This document shows, one piece after another, positions 39,298-48,772 of a stretch of 64,000 nt of DNA (the first letter of the stretch is position 1; each line of letters starts with the position of its first letter). The position numbers and the translations under genes are program-made. The notes below the pieces were generated by a model. That model searched no databases. It was not told the DNA's origin and saw only the letters and a program-made list of their open reading frames with translations. Source of the DNA: HGM04593 sp045636545 (lineage in GTDB: Bacteria; Bacteroidota; Bacteroidia; Bacteroidales; Bacteroidaceae). The stretch spans positions 1-64,000 of the forward strand of contig JAZTXR010000095.1 in assembly GCA_045636545.1 (NCBI GenBank). Direction: 5' to 3'.

Positions 39298-40935
39298 ATG
39301 GCAAAGGAAATATTGTTCAATATGGATGCTCGCGACCAGCTTAAGAAAGGTGTTGACGAGCTTGCTAATGCAGTGAAGGTTACACTCGGTCCCAAAGGCC
39401 GCAATGTAATCATTGAGAAGAAATTCGGTGCTCCACACATCACAAAGGATGGTGTGTCGGTAGCTAAGGAGATTGAGTTGGCCGATGCTTACATGAACAC
39501 CGGCGCACAGCTTGTGAAGTCGGTTGCGGCAAAGACCAACGACGATGCCGGTGACGGCACGACAACCGCAACATTGCTTGCACAGGCAATCATCACCGAG
39601 GGCTTGCGCAACGTTACAGCGGGCGCTAACCCAATGGACCTGAAACGCGGTATCGACAAGGCCGTGACAAGGGTTGTCGCTTCAATCAAGGAGCAGAGCG
39701 AGGAGGTAGGTGCCGACTATGACAAGATTGAGCAGGTCGCTTCAATCTCTGCCAACAACGATGCCGAGATTGGCAAGCTCATTGCCGATGCAATGCGTAA
39801 GGTGTCAAAGGATGGTGTAATAACCATAGAGGAGGCAAAGAGCCGCGACACCACAATAGGCGTTGTCGAGGGTATGCAGTTCGACCGCGGTTACCTCTCG
39901 GCCTATTTCATCACCGATACCGAGAAGATGGAGTGTCAGATGGAGAATCCGTACATTCTCATCTATGACAAGAAGATTACCAATCTCAAGGATATGCTCC
40001 CCATTCTGGAGCCTGCCGTGCAGACAGGACGTCCTCTGCTCATCATTGCCGAGGATGTAGAGAGCGAGGCACTCACCACATTGGTAGTGAACCGTCTGCG
40101 CACACAGTTGAAGATATGTGCCGTTAAGGCTCCTGGCTTTGGCGACCGTCGCAAGGATATGCTCGAGGATATCGCAACACTCACAGGTGGTATAGTAATC
40201 AGTGAAGAGAAGGGTATCAAGCTCGAGCAGGCTACACTTGAGATGCTCGGTACCTGCGGCAAGATTACCGTTAGCAAAGACAACACAACCATCGTTGACG
40301 GTAATGGAAGCAAAGAGGCAATTGAGGCACGCGTTGCCCAAATCAGGGCGCAGATTGCCGCTACAAAGAGCGACTACGACAAGGAGAAACTCCAGGAGCG
40401 CCTTGGCAAGTTGGCCGGTGGCGTTGCAGTTCTCTACGTCGGTGCAGCTTCAGAGGTCGAGATGAAGGAGAAGAAAGACCGTGTTGACGATGCACTCTGC
40501 GCTACACGTGCAGCAATCGAGGAGGGAATCGTTCCCGGTGGTGGCGTTGCTTATATCCGTTCAATCGACTCTCTCGAGGGTATCGGGACTGTGAACGAGG
40601 ACGAGAAGACCGGTGTCGCTATCGTTAAGCGTGCTATCGAGGAGCCACTTCGCCAGATTGTTGCCAATGCCGGCAAGGAGGGCGCTGTTGTTGTGCAGAA
40701 GGTGCGCGAGGGCAAGGGTGACTATGGTTACAATGCCCGTGCCGATGTCTATGAGAACCTCTTTGCTGCAGGTGTCGTTGACCCGGCCAAGGTTACACGC
40801 GTTGCTCTTGAGAATGCGGCTTCAATTGCAGGTATGTTCCTTACAACGGAGTGCGTAATTGTAGAGAAGAAAGAGGACAAGCCCGAGATGCCAATGGGTG
40901 CTCCCGGTATGGGCGGCATGGGTGGCATGATGTAA
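39298..40935 (+). CDS. groL: Chaperonin GroEL
   Basis: 60-kDa chaperonin. 545 residues. N terminus AKEILFNMDARDQLKKGVDELANAVKVTLGPKGRNVIIEKKFGAPHITKDGV, the ATP site DDAGDGTTTAT (Asp in DGTTT), apical GMQFDRGYLSAYFITD, GVAVLYVGAASEVEMKEKKDRVDDA, and the flexible Gly-Met tail GAPGMGGMGGMM. A single copy is seen here, followed by a long hairpin. Confidence 0.98.
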   Translation: MAKEILFNMDARDQLKKGVDELANAVKVTLGPKGRNVIIEKKFGAPHITKDGVSVAKEIELADAYMNTGAQLVKSVAAKTNDDAGDGTTTATLLAQAIITEGLRNVTAGANPMDLKRGIDKAVTRVVASIKEQSEEVGADYDKIEQVASISANNDAEIGKLIADAMRKVSKDGVITIEEAKSRDTTIGVVEGMQFDRGYLSAYFITDTEKMECQMENPYILIYDKKITNLKDMLPILEPAVQTGRPLLIIAEDVESEALTTLVVNRLRTQLKICAVKAPGFGDRRKDMLEDIATLTGGIVISEEKGIKLEQATLEMLGTCGKITVSKDNTTIVDGNGSKEAIEARVAQIRAQIAATKSDYDKEKLQERLGKLAGGVAVLYVGAASEVEMKEKKDRVDDALCATRAAIEEGIVPGGGVAYIRSIDSLEGIGTVNEDEKTGVAIVKRAIEEPLRQIVANAGKEGAVVVQKVREGKGDYGYNARADVYENLFAAGVVDPAKVTRVALENAASIAGMFLTTECVIVEKKEDKPEMPMGAPGMGGMGGMM

Positions 40936-40951
40936 TTTGTGATGTTATATG

Positions 40952-40993
40952 ATATAGCAGTGGGCATTGCGGTCGCAATGCCCACTGCTATAT
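40952..40993 (+). terminator. Hairpin terminator after groEL
   Basis: A perfect 20-bp stem (left 40952-40971, right 40974-40993) sits 17 bp past the groEL stop. The tip closes with GGTC, so in practice a 4-nt loop. The following sequence (TATTGTTGCT) is only mildly T-rich. Confidence 0.8.
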
Positions 40994-41127
40994 TGTTGCT
41001 GCCCACCTTCAATTCTCGTAGGCTCTCCTGAAAAAAAGAGAGAAACGGGCAGAGATTACCGTTCCCCTCTGGGGCAGGGCGGTGAATTAACAGCTCACCC
41101 CACCTTTTTTGTAAGTCGAGTGGAGTG
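40994..41127. other. Intergenic filler without a recognised feature
   Basis: Between the groEL hairpin and the end of the small HTH gene. It contains purine- and GC-rich blocks (GGGCAGAGATTACCG, GGGCAGGGCGGTGAATTAAC) resembling decayed intergenic repeats, with no ORF, promoter or RNA gene that I can support. Confidence 0.35.
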
Positions 41128-41343
41128 TTATTTGTCGCTGATGTTTATATCCTCACTGTAATACTTGAAAAAATCGTGGTTCAGTATTATGGATATTTTC
41201 TCCAATAAAGTCGTGTCAATGCTCTCGCGTTTGAAAATGCTGTATATGTTGGTCCTGTCGCAACATAGTTGTTTTGCAAACCATGACACTGAGCCTCCTT
41301 GTGCATCGAACTGCTTTTTGATGATGTTGCCGATATGAATCAT
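41128..41343 (-). CDS. Small HTH DNA-binding protein
   Basis: 71 residues, likely a small DNA-binding regulator. The core GSVSWFAKQLCCDRTNIYSIFKRESIDTTLLEKISIILNHDFFKYYSE is a helix-turn-helix of the XRE/lambda repressor type (CDRTNIYSIFKRESID as recognition region). Nearly the whole protein is the HTH plus one closing helix. It has its own canonical promoter 60 bp upstream. Gene targets unknown. Confidence 0.8.
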   Translation of the reverse strand: MIHIGNIIKKQFDAQGGSVSWFAKQLCCDRTNIYSIFKRESIDTTLLEKISIILNHDFFKYYSEDINISDK

Positions 41344-41401
41344 AAATAGTACAGTGTTAGTATAGTGTTGTGCTTGTTGTAGTTATGTCATAGAATTTCT
41401 G

Positions 41402-41432
41402 CAAAAGTAATTTGTTGAATCTTTGTATCAAA
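41402..41432 (-). promoter_or_regulatory. Canonical promoter of the small HTH gene
   Basis: The minus strand has TTTG (41429-41432), 19 bp, TACTTTTG (41402-41409), an exact Bacteroidota -33/-7 pair. Confidence 0.75.
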
Positions 41433-41712
41433 CTTTTTCGCGTGATTAATATTCCACAAGTGGCTGTAGTATAAAGAAATACCCCCCCCGTGTTAATTTT
41501 TGTTAATATTTAAGAATGTCTTTTTAAAACCAATGCTTTACCTCTCGCGCTCTGCGGTTGCCGGCAGTGTTGCTTTGTCCTTAATATAACAATTGGGATG
41601 TTCTTTTGTTTTGCAGATTGCATATTTAGTTGGCATTATTAATCCTGTTCTTGGCCAAGATGAGGTGTCGCGCAGTGACGGAGAGAATAGGGGGGTGCCT
41701 TGAAAACAAATA
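41433..41712. other. Intergenic region, no gene seen
   Basis: 280 bp between the HTH promoter and the fabG terminator. It contains a run of eight C near 41484-41491. The block GGTGTCGCGCAGTGACGG near 41664 reads like filler repeat. A 32-codon minus-strand frame (MPTKYAICKTKEHPNCYI...) exists but has no supporting signal. Confidence 0.35.
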
Positions 41713-41742
41713 AAAGAAGGCAAGCTTGTGCTTGCCTTCTTT
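41713..41742 (-). terminator. Intrinsic terminator of fabG
   Basis: A 12-bp stem (AAAGAAGGCAAG / CTTGCCTTCTTT) with a 6-nt loop; on the minus strand it is followed by a T-rich stretch (TATTTGTTTTC). It lies 29 bp past the fabG stop. Confidence 0.8.
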
Positions 41743-41770
41743 ATGTATTCCGTAGTGTAGCCCGGCGCTA

Positions 41771-42517
41771 TCAGCAACTCATCGCTCCGCAGCAGTTTAT
41801 TACCTGTCCGCTCACGTATGCCGACATCTCGCTGGCAAGGAATAGTGCCACACCCGCAACATCGTCGGGTGTTCCGGCGCGGCGCAATGGGATTGTCTTT
41901 GCCCACTCGGCGCGCATCTCCTCGGGGATGGCTGCTGTCATGTCCGTTGCAATGAAACCCGGTGCAATACAGTTTACCCTTATTCCACGTGGCCCCATCT
42001 CCTTGGCTATGGACTTTGAAAAACCTATAAGTCCCGCCTTCGATGCCGCATAGTTGCACTGTCCCGCATTGCCGTTCTCGCCCACAACCGACGACATGTT
42101 TATTATGCTGCCCGTGCGTTGCTTTGCCATCACCGGCACCACGGCGCGCGTGAAGTTGAATGCCGATTTAAGGTTGGTTGTTATCACGGCATCCCACTGC
42201 TCCTCGGTCATTCGCAAAATGAGGCCATCCTTTGTAATTCCGGCATTGTTCACAAGGATGTCTATCCGTCCAAAGTCGCCGGCAACCTCCTTTACCACCT
42301 TGTCTGTGGCTGCAAAGTCGGCGGCATCGGCGGCATATCCCTTACACTTCACACCAAGAGCCTCAATCTCTTTTATCAGTTCCTGGGCATTGTTGTTTGT
42401 CTGGCGGTATGTGAATGCTATGTTTGCACCCTCCTGTGCATACTTCACTGCAATGGCACGGCCAATGCCTCGCGTGGCACCTGTAATCAGAGCCGTCTTT
42501 CCTTCAAGTAGTTTCAT
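41771..42517 (-). CDS. fabG: 3-oxoacyl-[acyl-carrier-protein] reductase
   Basis: NADPH-dependent reductase of type II fatty acid synthesis. 248 residues, the normal FabG length. Visible: Rossmann TGATRGIGRAIAVKYA, NNAG in DILVNNAGITKDG, the catalytic Ser in NMSSVVGENGNAGQ, then YAASKAG with catalytic Tyr and Lys (YxxxK), and C-terminal MSAYVSGQVINCCGAMSC. It stands alone; a TACATTTG box lies upstream. Confidence 0.95.
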   Translation of the reverse strand: MKLLEGKTALITGATRGIGRAIAVKYAQEGANIAFTYRQTNNNAQELIKEIEALGVKCKGYAADAADFAATDKVVKEVAGDFGRIDILVNNAGITKDGLILRMTEEQWDAVITTNLKSAFNFTRAVVPVMAKQRTGSIINMSSVVGENGNAGQCNYAASKAGLIGFSKSIAKEMGPRGIRVNCIAPGFIATDMTAAIPEEMRAEWAKTIPLRRAGTPDDVAGVALFLASEMSAYVSGQVINCCGAMSC

Positions 42518-42576
42518 ATTATAATAATATATCTTGTTTATCCCACCGCTAAAATAAGAAAAGATGGTGAATAATG

Positions 42577-42584
42577 CAAATGTA
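42577..42584 (-). promoter_or_regulatory. -7 box of the fabG promoter
   Basis: The minus strand reads TACATTTG 60 bp upstream of fabG. It lies back to back with the plus-strand promoter at 42643-42670. Confidence 0.5.
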
Positions 42585-42642
42585 TCATAATGCAGTGATG
42601 AGCCATAGTTCTGTTCTCTCTGTTTTTAATGGATTTTTTTTC

Positions 42643-42670
42643 TTGATTTACAAAAAAATAAGTATTTTTG
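42643..42670 (+). promoter_or_regulatory. Promoter of structured leader RNA copy 1
   Basis: TTG (42643-42645), 17 bp, TATTTTTG (42663-42670; TAnnTTTG). Predicted start near 42677, about 40 nt before the conserved RNA element. The spacing is slightly short of the usual 19. Confidence 0.6.
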
Positions 42671-42676
42671 CCATCG

Positions 42677-42922
42677 TTGCCGCATTGTGCGGTCATTGTA
42701 TTCAAAAAAACATAACGCATTAGCTTTACTATCTTACTGATGGGGGTGTTTTGCCCCGGCAAGGTCTTTGGCTTTGTCAAACTTGGCGGTTAAATCAATA
42801 GGAAGATTAGTTTAAAAGCTGATGCCCGCGCAGTATGCGGCGTGGGCAACTTGCTTGTCTTTCTTTTGGGGTAACGCCAAGACCTCATAAGTGGATAATG
42901 CAATGTTGCCCTCGTTTTTTTT
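42677..42922 (+). ncRNA. Structured leader RNA, copy 1 (upstream of the first large hydrolase)
   Basis: The core 42717-42900 matches 49418-49600 along its whole length, including an exact 24-nt run (42774-42797). Structure visible here: a 5' hairpin CCGCA/TGCGG (42680-42692); stem GGGGT/GCCCC with loop GTTTT (42743-42757); a 10-bp hairpin with loop TATG (42824-42847, one A.G mismatch); and a long-range pairing CTTGGCGGTTA (42782-42792) with TAACGCCAAG (42872-42881). A T8 tract follows at 42915-42922, though the stem just before it is weak in this copy. The hydrolase ATG is 86 nt further on. Candidate cis-regulatory leader (riboswitch or attenuator) or an sRNA. I do not recognise a named class. 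Confidence 0.75.
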
Positions 42923-43008
42923 GTGTACAGGTAGTTACGTTATTATAACGGGTCAGCCGGACGTTTGTTCGGGAATGGAAGTTTGATATTTTAAACCAAT
43001 TATAATTT

Positions 43009-46000
43009 ATGAAATTGTACAGAACCCTTTTGGCGGCATTGCTGTCATTTGTGATTTTGTGTCCGTCTGCAGTGTCGGCACAAAAAGTTATATTCCCGCA
43101 GGAGAAGCAACCCGGAACAGCGGTTGTGAGTGTGGATGAAAATGTATATTCGTTGTCGAATGAGTTGTTCACGTTTGATTTTGTCAAGAATGACGGTAGA
43201 CTGTCGTTCGGTGGGTGTGAGCAGTTGGGCTTGCTTGCAGGTGCCGAGCTTTTTACCGTACAATTGGCCGACGGAACGGTCATTCCGGCTTCGGAGTTCG
43301 TTCTCGGTGAAGTGGAGACTGAATCGCTTGCTGCCGAAGAGAATGCAGTCAAGGGGTCAAGACGTTTTGCAGGTGTGCAGGTAAAGGCGCAGTTCGCCCA
43401 TATGAACGGCTTGGGCATTGAATGGCGTGCAGTGTTGCGTGACGGCAGTCACTATCTGCGTACGGAGGTGGATATTACTTCGTCGGCTGATATTGAGATG
43501 TACAACATTGTGCCAATGATTTACACTGTCGATAACGTAGATGGTGCAAAGGCTCCATCTGTTGTGGGCAACACACGTGGTGCTGTTATTATGAGTGACA
43601 GAATGTTTGCCGGTCTCGAGACCCCTACCGCATACAACACAGCCGGTGAGGCGACCGACCTCGACAACTTCGTGTTCAAGGCTTGGGATGGTGCTTCGTC
43701 ATGGGGGTGGGAACCCGTTCCAAGTGAAATACCGGATGGCATCAAGGGGCTTTCACAATATGCCGAGGGAACTGTTCTCGCTTCACGCGGTTATCTTGTG
43801 TTCCGCGAAAAAGGTGAGTGCACAGTTACATTCAATTATACAGATGGCAACAACAAATTGCAGATACTTGGTGTTGATATCATTGACCTTGATGGCAATA
43901 TTGTTGATAGCGACTATCACTTTGGTTATACGGGAGGTGCGCACAGCAACCGCGACTATGTAGTTGAAATTCCGTCGGCAAATGCTTATCAGGTACGTTT
44001 CTTTGTTACAAATGCCGGCAATGGCGAGGGCTTCTCAAGTAAGGGTACAATCTCTTACAGCAAAAAGGTTTCACGTCCCGAACTTGTCCGCGACCTTGCT
44101 TCTGACGAGACACCCGAACTGACACCGGAAATAGTTACTGAAACTGTCTCAGAGATAACAATCACACCCGAGGAGGGCGACCTGACTTTGGACAGCTCAA
44201 AGAGAACAACCTGGACTTCAGGCCTTCCCGAGTTCAAAGATTGGGGTGGTGCGCTCCCCGAAGGTATGAGCACACCAACAGCCAATGCTATATATCTTGA
44301 CAAGCACTACAATATCAAGGCCGGTAACCTGACCGTGCTTTTTGATTATACCGGCGGCAGCCACGGACTTAATATCCTTGGTGTGCAGCTTATCAATAGC
44401 AAGGGTGTCGTTTCATATGACTATCACGTGGGCTTTACCGGTGGCAGTGACCGCAACAACACTTATGCTGTGGCAGTGCCCAAGGATGATGCGTATATCG
44501 TACGCCTGTTTATCGACAGGAGAGACGATGGCGTCCAAGGTAATGGTAACATAGACTTCACTCTTGCTGCTGTTGAAGCAATCAGTGGCAACGCGCACAC
44601 CGATGCCTGGACATCTGCCTGGAGCGGCTTTGCCAACTGGACCGGCACCTTGCCTGAAGGCACAACTGCTGCAGGAACAGCGAAATACAAGGATACCTCT
44701 TTGTATTTGATTGCAAAGGGCGAACTTGCTCTCCTGTTTGATTATTCAAGAGGAAGCCACGGGCTTTATATGCTTGGCGTGCAGCTTGTTGACCACAACG
44801 GCGCGGTTGTTGCCGAGGAGTTCAAGAACGGCTTCACAGGTTCTTCTTCCACAGTAACCTATAATGTAGCAGTTCCCGAGGATGGAATGTACAAGGTTCG
44901 TTATATTGCCGACTACTGCAATGGCGGTACCGATACCAACGGTGACATTACATACACACACACAGCATATGTTGCGCCCGAGTTGTTTGCAACCATCAAC
45001 GAGGACGAGGAGGTTGCCGATGCGTGGACACCGTCGGATTGGAAATCTCTTCCCGAGGCCGAGATACCTAACCGTGTGAACGAGGTTGGCTGTACCGATG
45101 CCAATGCGCGTGTCATTGAACATCTTGTTGAAATCACATCTGCCGGTCAACTCAGTGTTGAATTCTTATACAGCAGCGGAAACCATAGATTGAATATCGT
45201 GGGTGTCGACTTGCTCGATGAGACAGGCAATGTGACTGTTGATGACTACCACGCAGGATATTCCGGTGGTGAGCACAGTAATAATGTATATAAGCTCAAT
45301 GTGTTCTCACCCGGTGTATATACAATCCGTTATTTTGCCGACAATGCAGAGGTAATAAATTCCAACGGTAACATAAAGCTGATGTTGAAGGTGGATTACA
45401 CCGTGCACCTTGTTTCTCCCGAGACTACACCAATCAAGGGTGAGTGGCGCCGCCAGACAACACTTGCTGCCGGTGATGAGTGGAATGTGTCGGCTGTTGT
45501 GGGTGTCGTAGCTCCCGGTCAGGCTCGCCGTTCGTTCCTCGCTTATAGTGAGCGTGAGCGTGCAGTACCCTGGCGTGCAGCGCCTGCATACATCAGCTGG
45601 TACGAGGTCAACATTGACCGCAACAATGCAGCACCAGGTAAAGAACATGAGAATTTTACAGAAGAAGATTGTTTGCCTATCCTCAACGCTTGGAAAGAGC
45701 AACTCTATGACAAGTACGGCGTTGCTCCTTACGCCTTTGTGTGGGATGATGGTTGGGATACATACGGTGAGTGGCAGTTCCACAGCGGTTTCCCACAAGG
45801 ATTTACGAATATGGACAACATTGGTCGCCAGATGGGTGCAGGCCAGGGTGCCTGGTTAGGTCCTGTAGGTGGTTACGGTACAAGTGGCGGCTACCGTCGT
45901 GGATATTGGACTTCAACAAAAACCGGCGGTATGCAGCTTTCTAATCCTCTTTATTACGAGGTGTTTGTGAATGCCGTTACCGGTTTGCTCCGCGACAAAG

Positions 46001-47829
46001 GCTATGATTTCCGTTTCTTTAAGTTTGACGGTATTTCGGCTCAGTTCTCTTCTGTAGGTCCCGATGCCGATGCAACAGGTAACGAGAATGCCGAGGCTAT
46101 CATCATGGCCGAGAAGGTGTTGCGTGGCATTAAGGAAGATGTCTTCCTTAACACTACTGTAGGTACTTGGGCTTCACCATTCTGGTTCCAGTTTACCGAT
46201 GCAGTGTGGCGTCAGGAGAAGGACTATGGCGAGATTGGCAATAACAGCAACGACCGCGAGAACTGGATTACATACCGCGACCGTCTGGTATATCAGAACT
46301 TTGTGCAGAACTCGCCAATCTGCCCAATAAACACATTGATGACCCACGGATTTATCTTTACTGACTACAGCGAACCTGCAAGCACCAGCCGCGACTGGTA
46401 TGCAGTTGTACGTGAGTTGCGTTGTGCATTCGTGTGTGGTTCGGGTATGGTTGAGCTTTACAACGACTATAAGTTGACTAATGAATTGGAAGATCCTGAA
46501 GGTAACGCAGGTGCTCTTTGGGGCGAGATTGCAGAGTGCATACAGTGGCAGAGAAAGAACGCCGATGTATTGCCCGATGCTCACTGGGTTGGTGGCAATC
46601 CGTGGACAGGTACCAAGGCCGAGGTCTATGGCTGGGCTGCTTGGAACGGCGAGAAAGCAACACTTGCTTTGCGCAACGGTGCCAACGATGCACAGACCTA
46701 TACATTCACTTTGCGCGAGGCTCTTGATATCCCTGAGTATATAAAGACTACTATTACTCTCACAAAGTCATTTGAAAAATACCAGAATGACCTTGACGGA
46801 CTTACAGTAGGCGAACCTATCGATATTGACATACCTATCACTGTAACTCTTGATGGTTCTTCGCTCTATGTATTTGATGGTGTTGACGGTAGTGTGGTAG
46901 CTGTTGAGACCGGTAAGTACTACCGTTTCAAGGATGCGGACGGCAGATATCTTGCAGCAGGCGAGGCTTTGGCTGTAAGAGACAACGCTGATGCTACTAC
47001 AATCTTCTATCTCACCGCTGATGGCAAGTTGCTCTCATACTCAAACGGTCTGTTCCTTAACAAGACCGGCGGCTTTGAGGCTGTTGGCCATTCGGGCAAT
47101 GTCGCACACTTCAAGAGTGGTACAGCTGACAATACAGTGATGATTGGCGTTGCCGGCGGTGTCTATTTGAGTAGCAATGGCGGTGGCGTTTCTACGGCCG
47201 GCGGCAATTGGACTGTTGAGGAGGTGACAGCGCTGCCGGTGACTGTTACTGCGGCAAAGTTCGCTACGTTCTATGCACCGGTTTCGGTGGCAATGCCCTC
47301 TACGCTAGAGGTGACTGCCCACACAGTCGTGGCAGAGACTGAGCGCCCGGTTGCTACATTGAGCGAACCATTGTCGGCTGTCCCGGCAAATACAGGTGTC
47401 GTTCTTTATGCCGATGTTGATGAACCTACAACATTCAATCTTGAAATAGCTCCGGTTGCGGCTAAGGTGGTGAGCCTTGAAATGAAAGGTACTGTTGCAA
47501 GAACTCTTGTGACAAAACCGGAAAACAAGGAGTGTTATGTCCTTTCCAAAGGAGATAATGGCGTAGGATTGTACATAGCAAAGAATGACGACGATGCTAC
47601 AACATTCTACAATGCGGGTCACAAAGCATATCTTGAGGTTGAGGAAAAAGCGGATGGTGCGAATTTCGCTTCCTACAGTTTCCGCTTCGGCGACGGCTCA
47701 ACGGTTGTTGAAGGTGTTGAAACGGAATGCGGAGAGGCGAATGCTATTTACGATTTACAGGGACGCAAGCTTGAGGGCATTACAGAGCGTGGCGTGTATA
47801 TCATGAATGGTAAAAAGATAGTGAAGTGA
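43009..47829 (+). CDS. Very large secreted clan-D-like glycoside hydrolase with four inserted repeat modules
   Basis: Predicted surface or secreted alpha-glycosidase, possibly alpha-galactosidase or alpha-N-acetylgalactosaminidase-like; specificity unknown. 1606 residues with a signal peptide (LLAALLSFVILCPSAVSAQ). A beta-sandwich domain (~25-215) is followed by four tandem modules of about 130 residues (~223-354, 397-523, 530-657, 668-800; each with a LFDYTxGxHxLxxLGVxLxxxxG core), then a linker (RRSFLAYSERERAVPWRAAP) and a (beta/alpha)8-type barrel (~850-1290): VWDDGWD (Asp913/Asp914), FKFDG with probable nucleophile Asp1007, NTTVGTWASPFW, NWITYRDRLVYQN. Then a KYYRFK module, an ATFYAP domain and the tail YDLQGRKLE...GVYIMNGKKIVK. 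The modules sit between sandwich and barrel. Paralog of the gene at 51620. Confidence 0.75.
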   Translation: MKLYRTLLAALLSFVILCPSAVSAQKVIFPQEKQPGTAVVSVDENVYSLSNELFTFDFVKNDGRLSFGGCEQLGLLAGAELFTVQLADGTVIPASEFVLGEVETESLAAEENAVKGSRRFAGVQVKAQFAHMNGLGIEWRAVLRDGSHYLRTEVDITSSADIEMYNIVPMIYTVDNVDGAKAPSVVGNTRGAVIMSDRMFAGLETPTAYNTAGEATDLDNFVFKAWDGASSWGWEPVPSEIPDGIKGLSQYAEGTVLASRGYLVFREKGECTVTFNYTDGNNKLQILGVDIIDLDGNIVDSDYHFGYTGGAHSNRDYVVEIPSANAYQVRFFVTNAGNGEGFSSKGTISYSKKVSRPELVRDLASDETPELTPEIVTETVSEITITPEEGDLTLDSSKRTTWTSGLPEFKDWGGALPEGMSTPTANAIYLDKHYNIKAGNLTVLFDYTGGSHGLNILGVQLINSKGVVSYDYHVGFTGGSDRNNTYAVAVPKDDAYIVRLFIDRRDDGVQGNGNIDFTLAAVEAISGNAHTDAWTSAWSGFANWTGTLPEGTTAAGTAKYKDTSLYLIAKGELALLFDYSRGSHGLYMLGVQLVDHNGAVVAEEFKNGFTGSSSTVTYNVAVPEDGMYKVRYIADYCNGGTDTNGDITYTHTAYVAPELFATINEDEEVADAWTPSDWKSLPEAEIPNRVNEVGCTDANARVIEHLVEITSAGQLSVEFLYSSGNHRLNIVGVDLLDETGNVTVDDYHAGYSGGEHSNNVYKLNVFSPGVYTIRYFADNAEVINSNGNIKLMLKVDYTVHLVSPETTPIKGEWRRQTTLAAGDEWNVSAVVGVVAPGQARRSFLAYSERERAVPWRAAPAYISWYEVNIDRNNAAPGKEHENFTEEDCLPILNAWKEQLYDKYGVAPYAFVWDDGWDTYGEWQFHSGFPQGFTNMDNIGRQMGAGQGAWLGPVGGYGTSGGYRRGYWTSTKTGGMQLSNPLYYEVFVNAVTGLLRDKGYDFRFFKFDGISAQFSSVGPDADATGNENAEAIIMAEKVLRGIKEDVFLNTTVGTWASPFWFQFTDAVWRQEKDYGEIGNNSNDRENWITYRDRLVYQNFVQNSPICPINTLMTHGFIFTDYSEPASTSRDWYAVVRELRCAFVCGSGMVELYNDYKLTNELEDPEGNAGALWGEIAECIQWQRKNADVLPDAHWVGGNPWTGTKAEVYGWAAWNGEKATLALRNGANDAQTYTFTLREALDIPEYIKTTITLTKSFEKYQNDLDGLTVGEPIDIDIPITVTLDGSSLYVFDGVDGSVVAVETGKYYRFKDADGRYLAAGEALAVRDNADATTIFYLTADGKLLSYSNGLFLNKTGGFEAVGHSGNVAHFKSGTADNTVMIGVAGGVYLSSNGGGVSTAGGNWTVEEVTALPVTVTAAKFATFYAPVSVAMPSTLEVTAHTVVAETERPVATLSEPLSAVPANTGVVLYADVDEPTTFNLEIAPVAAKVVSLEMKGTVARTLVTKPENKECYVLSKGDNGVGLYIAKNDDDATTFYNAGHKAYLEVEEKADGANFASYSFRFGDGSTVVEGVETECGEANAIYDLQGRKLEGITERGVYIMNGKKIVK

Positions 47830-47863
47830 TTTGCTGATTACCGGTTAGTTTCGGGCAATACAT

Positions 47864-47901
47864 ATTTTTGGGCGGTGTCTACACAGACACCGCCCAAAAA
47901 T
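47864..47901 (+). terminator. Hairpin terminator after the first large hydrolase
   Basis: A perfect 17-bp stem (left 47864-47880, right 47885-47901) with loop ACAC, 34 bp past the stop. The stem base is A/T (ATTTTTG/CAAAAAT), so it could work in both directions. Confidence 0.8.
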
Positions 47902-48058
47902 GTAGTATGCCCAGCATGGAGTACCATCGAATGCAGGGAATGCCGTATGCGGGCTCGAACGTACGGTGGTGCGAGAGGTCGGGAAACAAAATCTTAAAGT
48001 TGTAAAATGTTGCCTATGAACAAAATAGAGCACAATTTGTATTAAACAATTAAGCGGG

Positions 48059-48090
48059 TTTGTTTTTTTTACTCGCTTGCACTATCTTTG
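48059..48090 (+). promoter_or_regulatory. Promoter of the HATPase/STAS-like pair
   Basis: TTTG (48059-48062), 20 bp, TATCTTTG (48083-48090). It ends 28 bp before the ATG at 48119. It excludes the upstream TTG start at 48077, which lies within the promoter. Confidence 0.75.
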
Positions 48091-48118
48091 CACCATAAGT
48101 AATAGTTGTGAATTTGGT

Positions 48119-48772
48119 ATGAACCTATCTATACTCATAAAACAGTATTTCTCACCGGTGAACGATGATATTACGATAGATGTCTTTGATGAAAAGAATA
48201 TCTACGATGTATATCAACGTGTCATTGGTGTGCTGACCCAGCATGTTGATATTGAAACGACTGTGTTGCAGGCAATGAGTTATTGTTTTTATGAGATTCT
48301 GGACAATGTACTTACTCATTCCGGAAAAGATCTGGGCACAGTTCTCACTCACTACGATTCTGCGAATCATATTCTAAGTTTTCTGGTAGCAGATGATGGC
48401 ATTGGCGTGCAGGCATCACTTTCAGAAAATACGGAATATGCCGGCATCTCAGAACCGGATGCGTTGAGAATATGCATCAAGGATGCCATAACGGATGGTA
48501 AAGGGATGGGCTTTGGATTATACTCGACATCGCTGCTTGCAAGGGATGCGGGATTGGTTTTTGAGGTTCGTTCAGGTAAACATACTATGCAAGTGCAGGA
48601 TGGTGCCGAAGAAACAGAAGAAAGTGACTTTTGGCAAGGTACGATAGTTTATCTTCAGCTTCATACCAACAAGGAGATTAATCCGGCAGATGTTGTTGCC
48701 AACCGTGCGAACGCGGCTGCACAATATAACGAAACATTTTTGAACGACAACGAATTGACGGAGCTATGGTGA
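48119..48772 (+). CDS. Stand-alone HATPase_c protein (histidine-kinase-like ATPase)
   Basis: 217 residues from ATG 48119 (MNLSILIKQYF). A GHKL ATPase: N box YEILDNVLTHS (Glu59, Asn63), G1 box ADDGIGV (about 91-97), G2 box GKGMGFGLYST (about 127-137). There is no dimerisation/phosphoacceptor domain and no membrane segment, so it is not a sensor kinase; it resembles anti-sigma-type or other stand-alone ATPases. It overlaps the STAS-like gene by 7 bp (ATGGTGA), so the two are coupled. Partner and output unknown. Confidence 0.85.
   Translation: MNLSILIKQYFSPVNDDITIDVFDEKNIYDVYQRVIGVLTQHVDIETTVLQAMSYCFYEILDNVLTHSGKDLGTVLTHYDSANHILSFLVADDGIGVQASLSENTEYAGISEPDALRICIKDAITDGKGMGFGLYSTSLLARDAGLVFEVRSGKHTMQVQDGAEETEESDFWQGTIVYLQLHTNKEINPADVVANRANAAAQYNETFLNDNELTELW

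Noticed and set aside
41538..41635. Short minus-strand frame MPTKYAICKTKEHPNCYI... before fabG's terminator
   Set aside because: No promoter, ribosome site or relative stands out; kept as intergenic.
42538..42780. 80-residue minus-strand reading frame upstream of the first large hydrolase
   Set aside because: It covers the promoter at 42643-42670 and the start of leader RNA copy 1. Composition and position fit an accidental frame, with no family resemblance.
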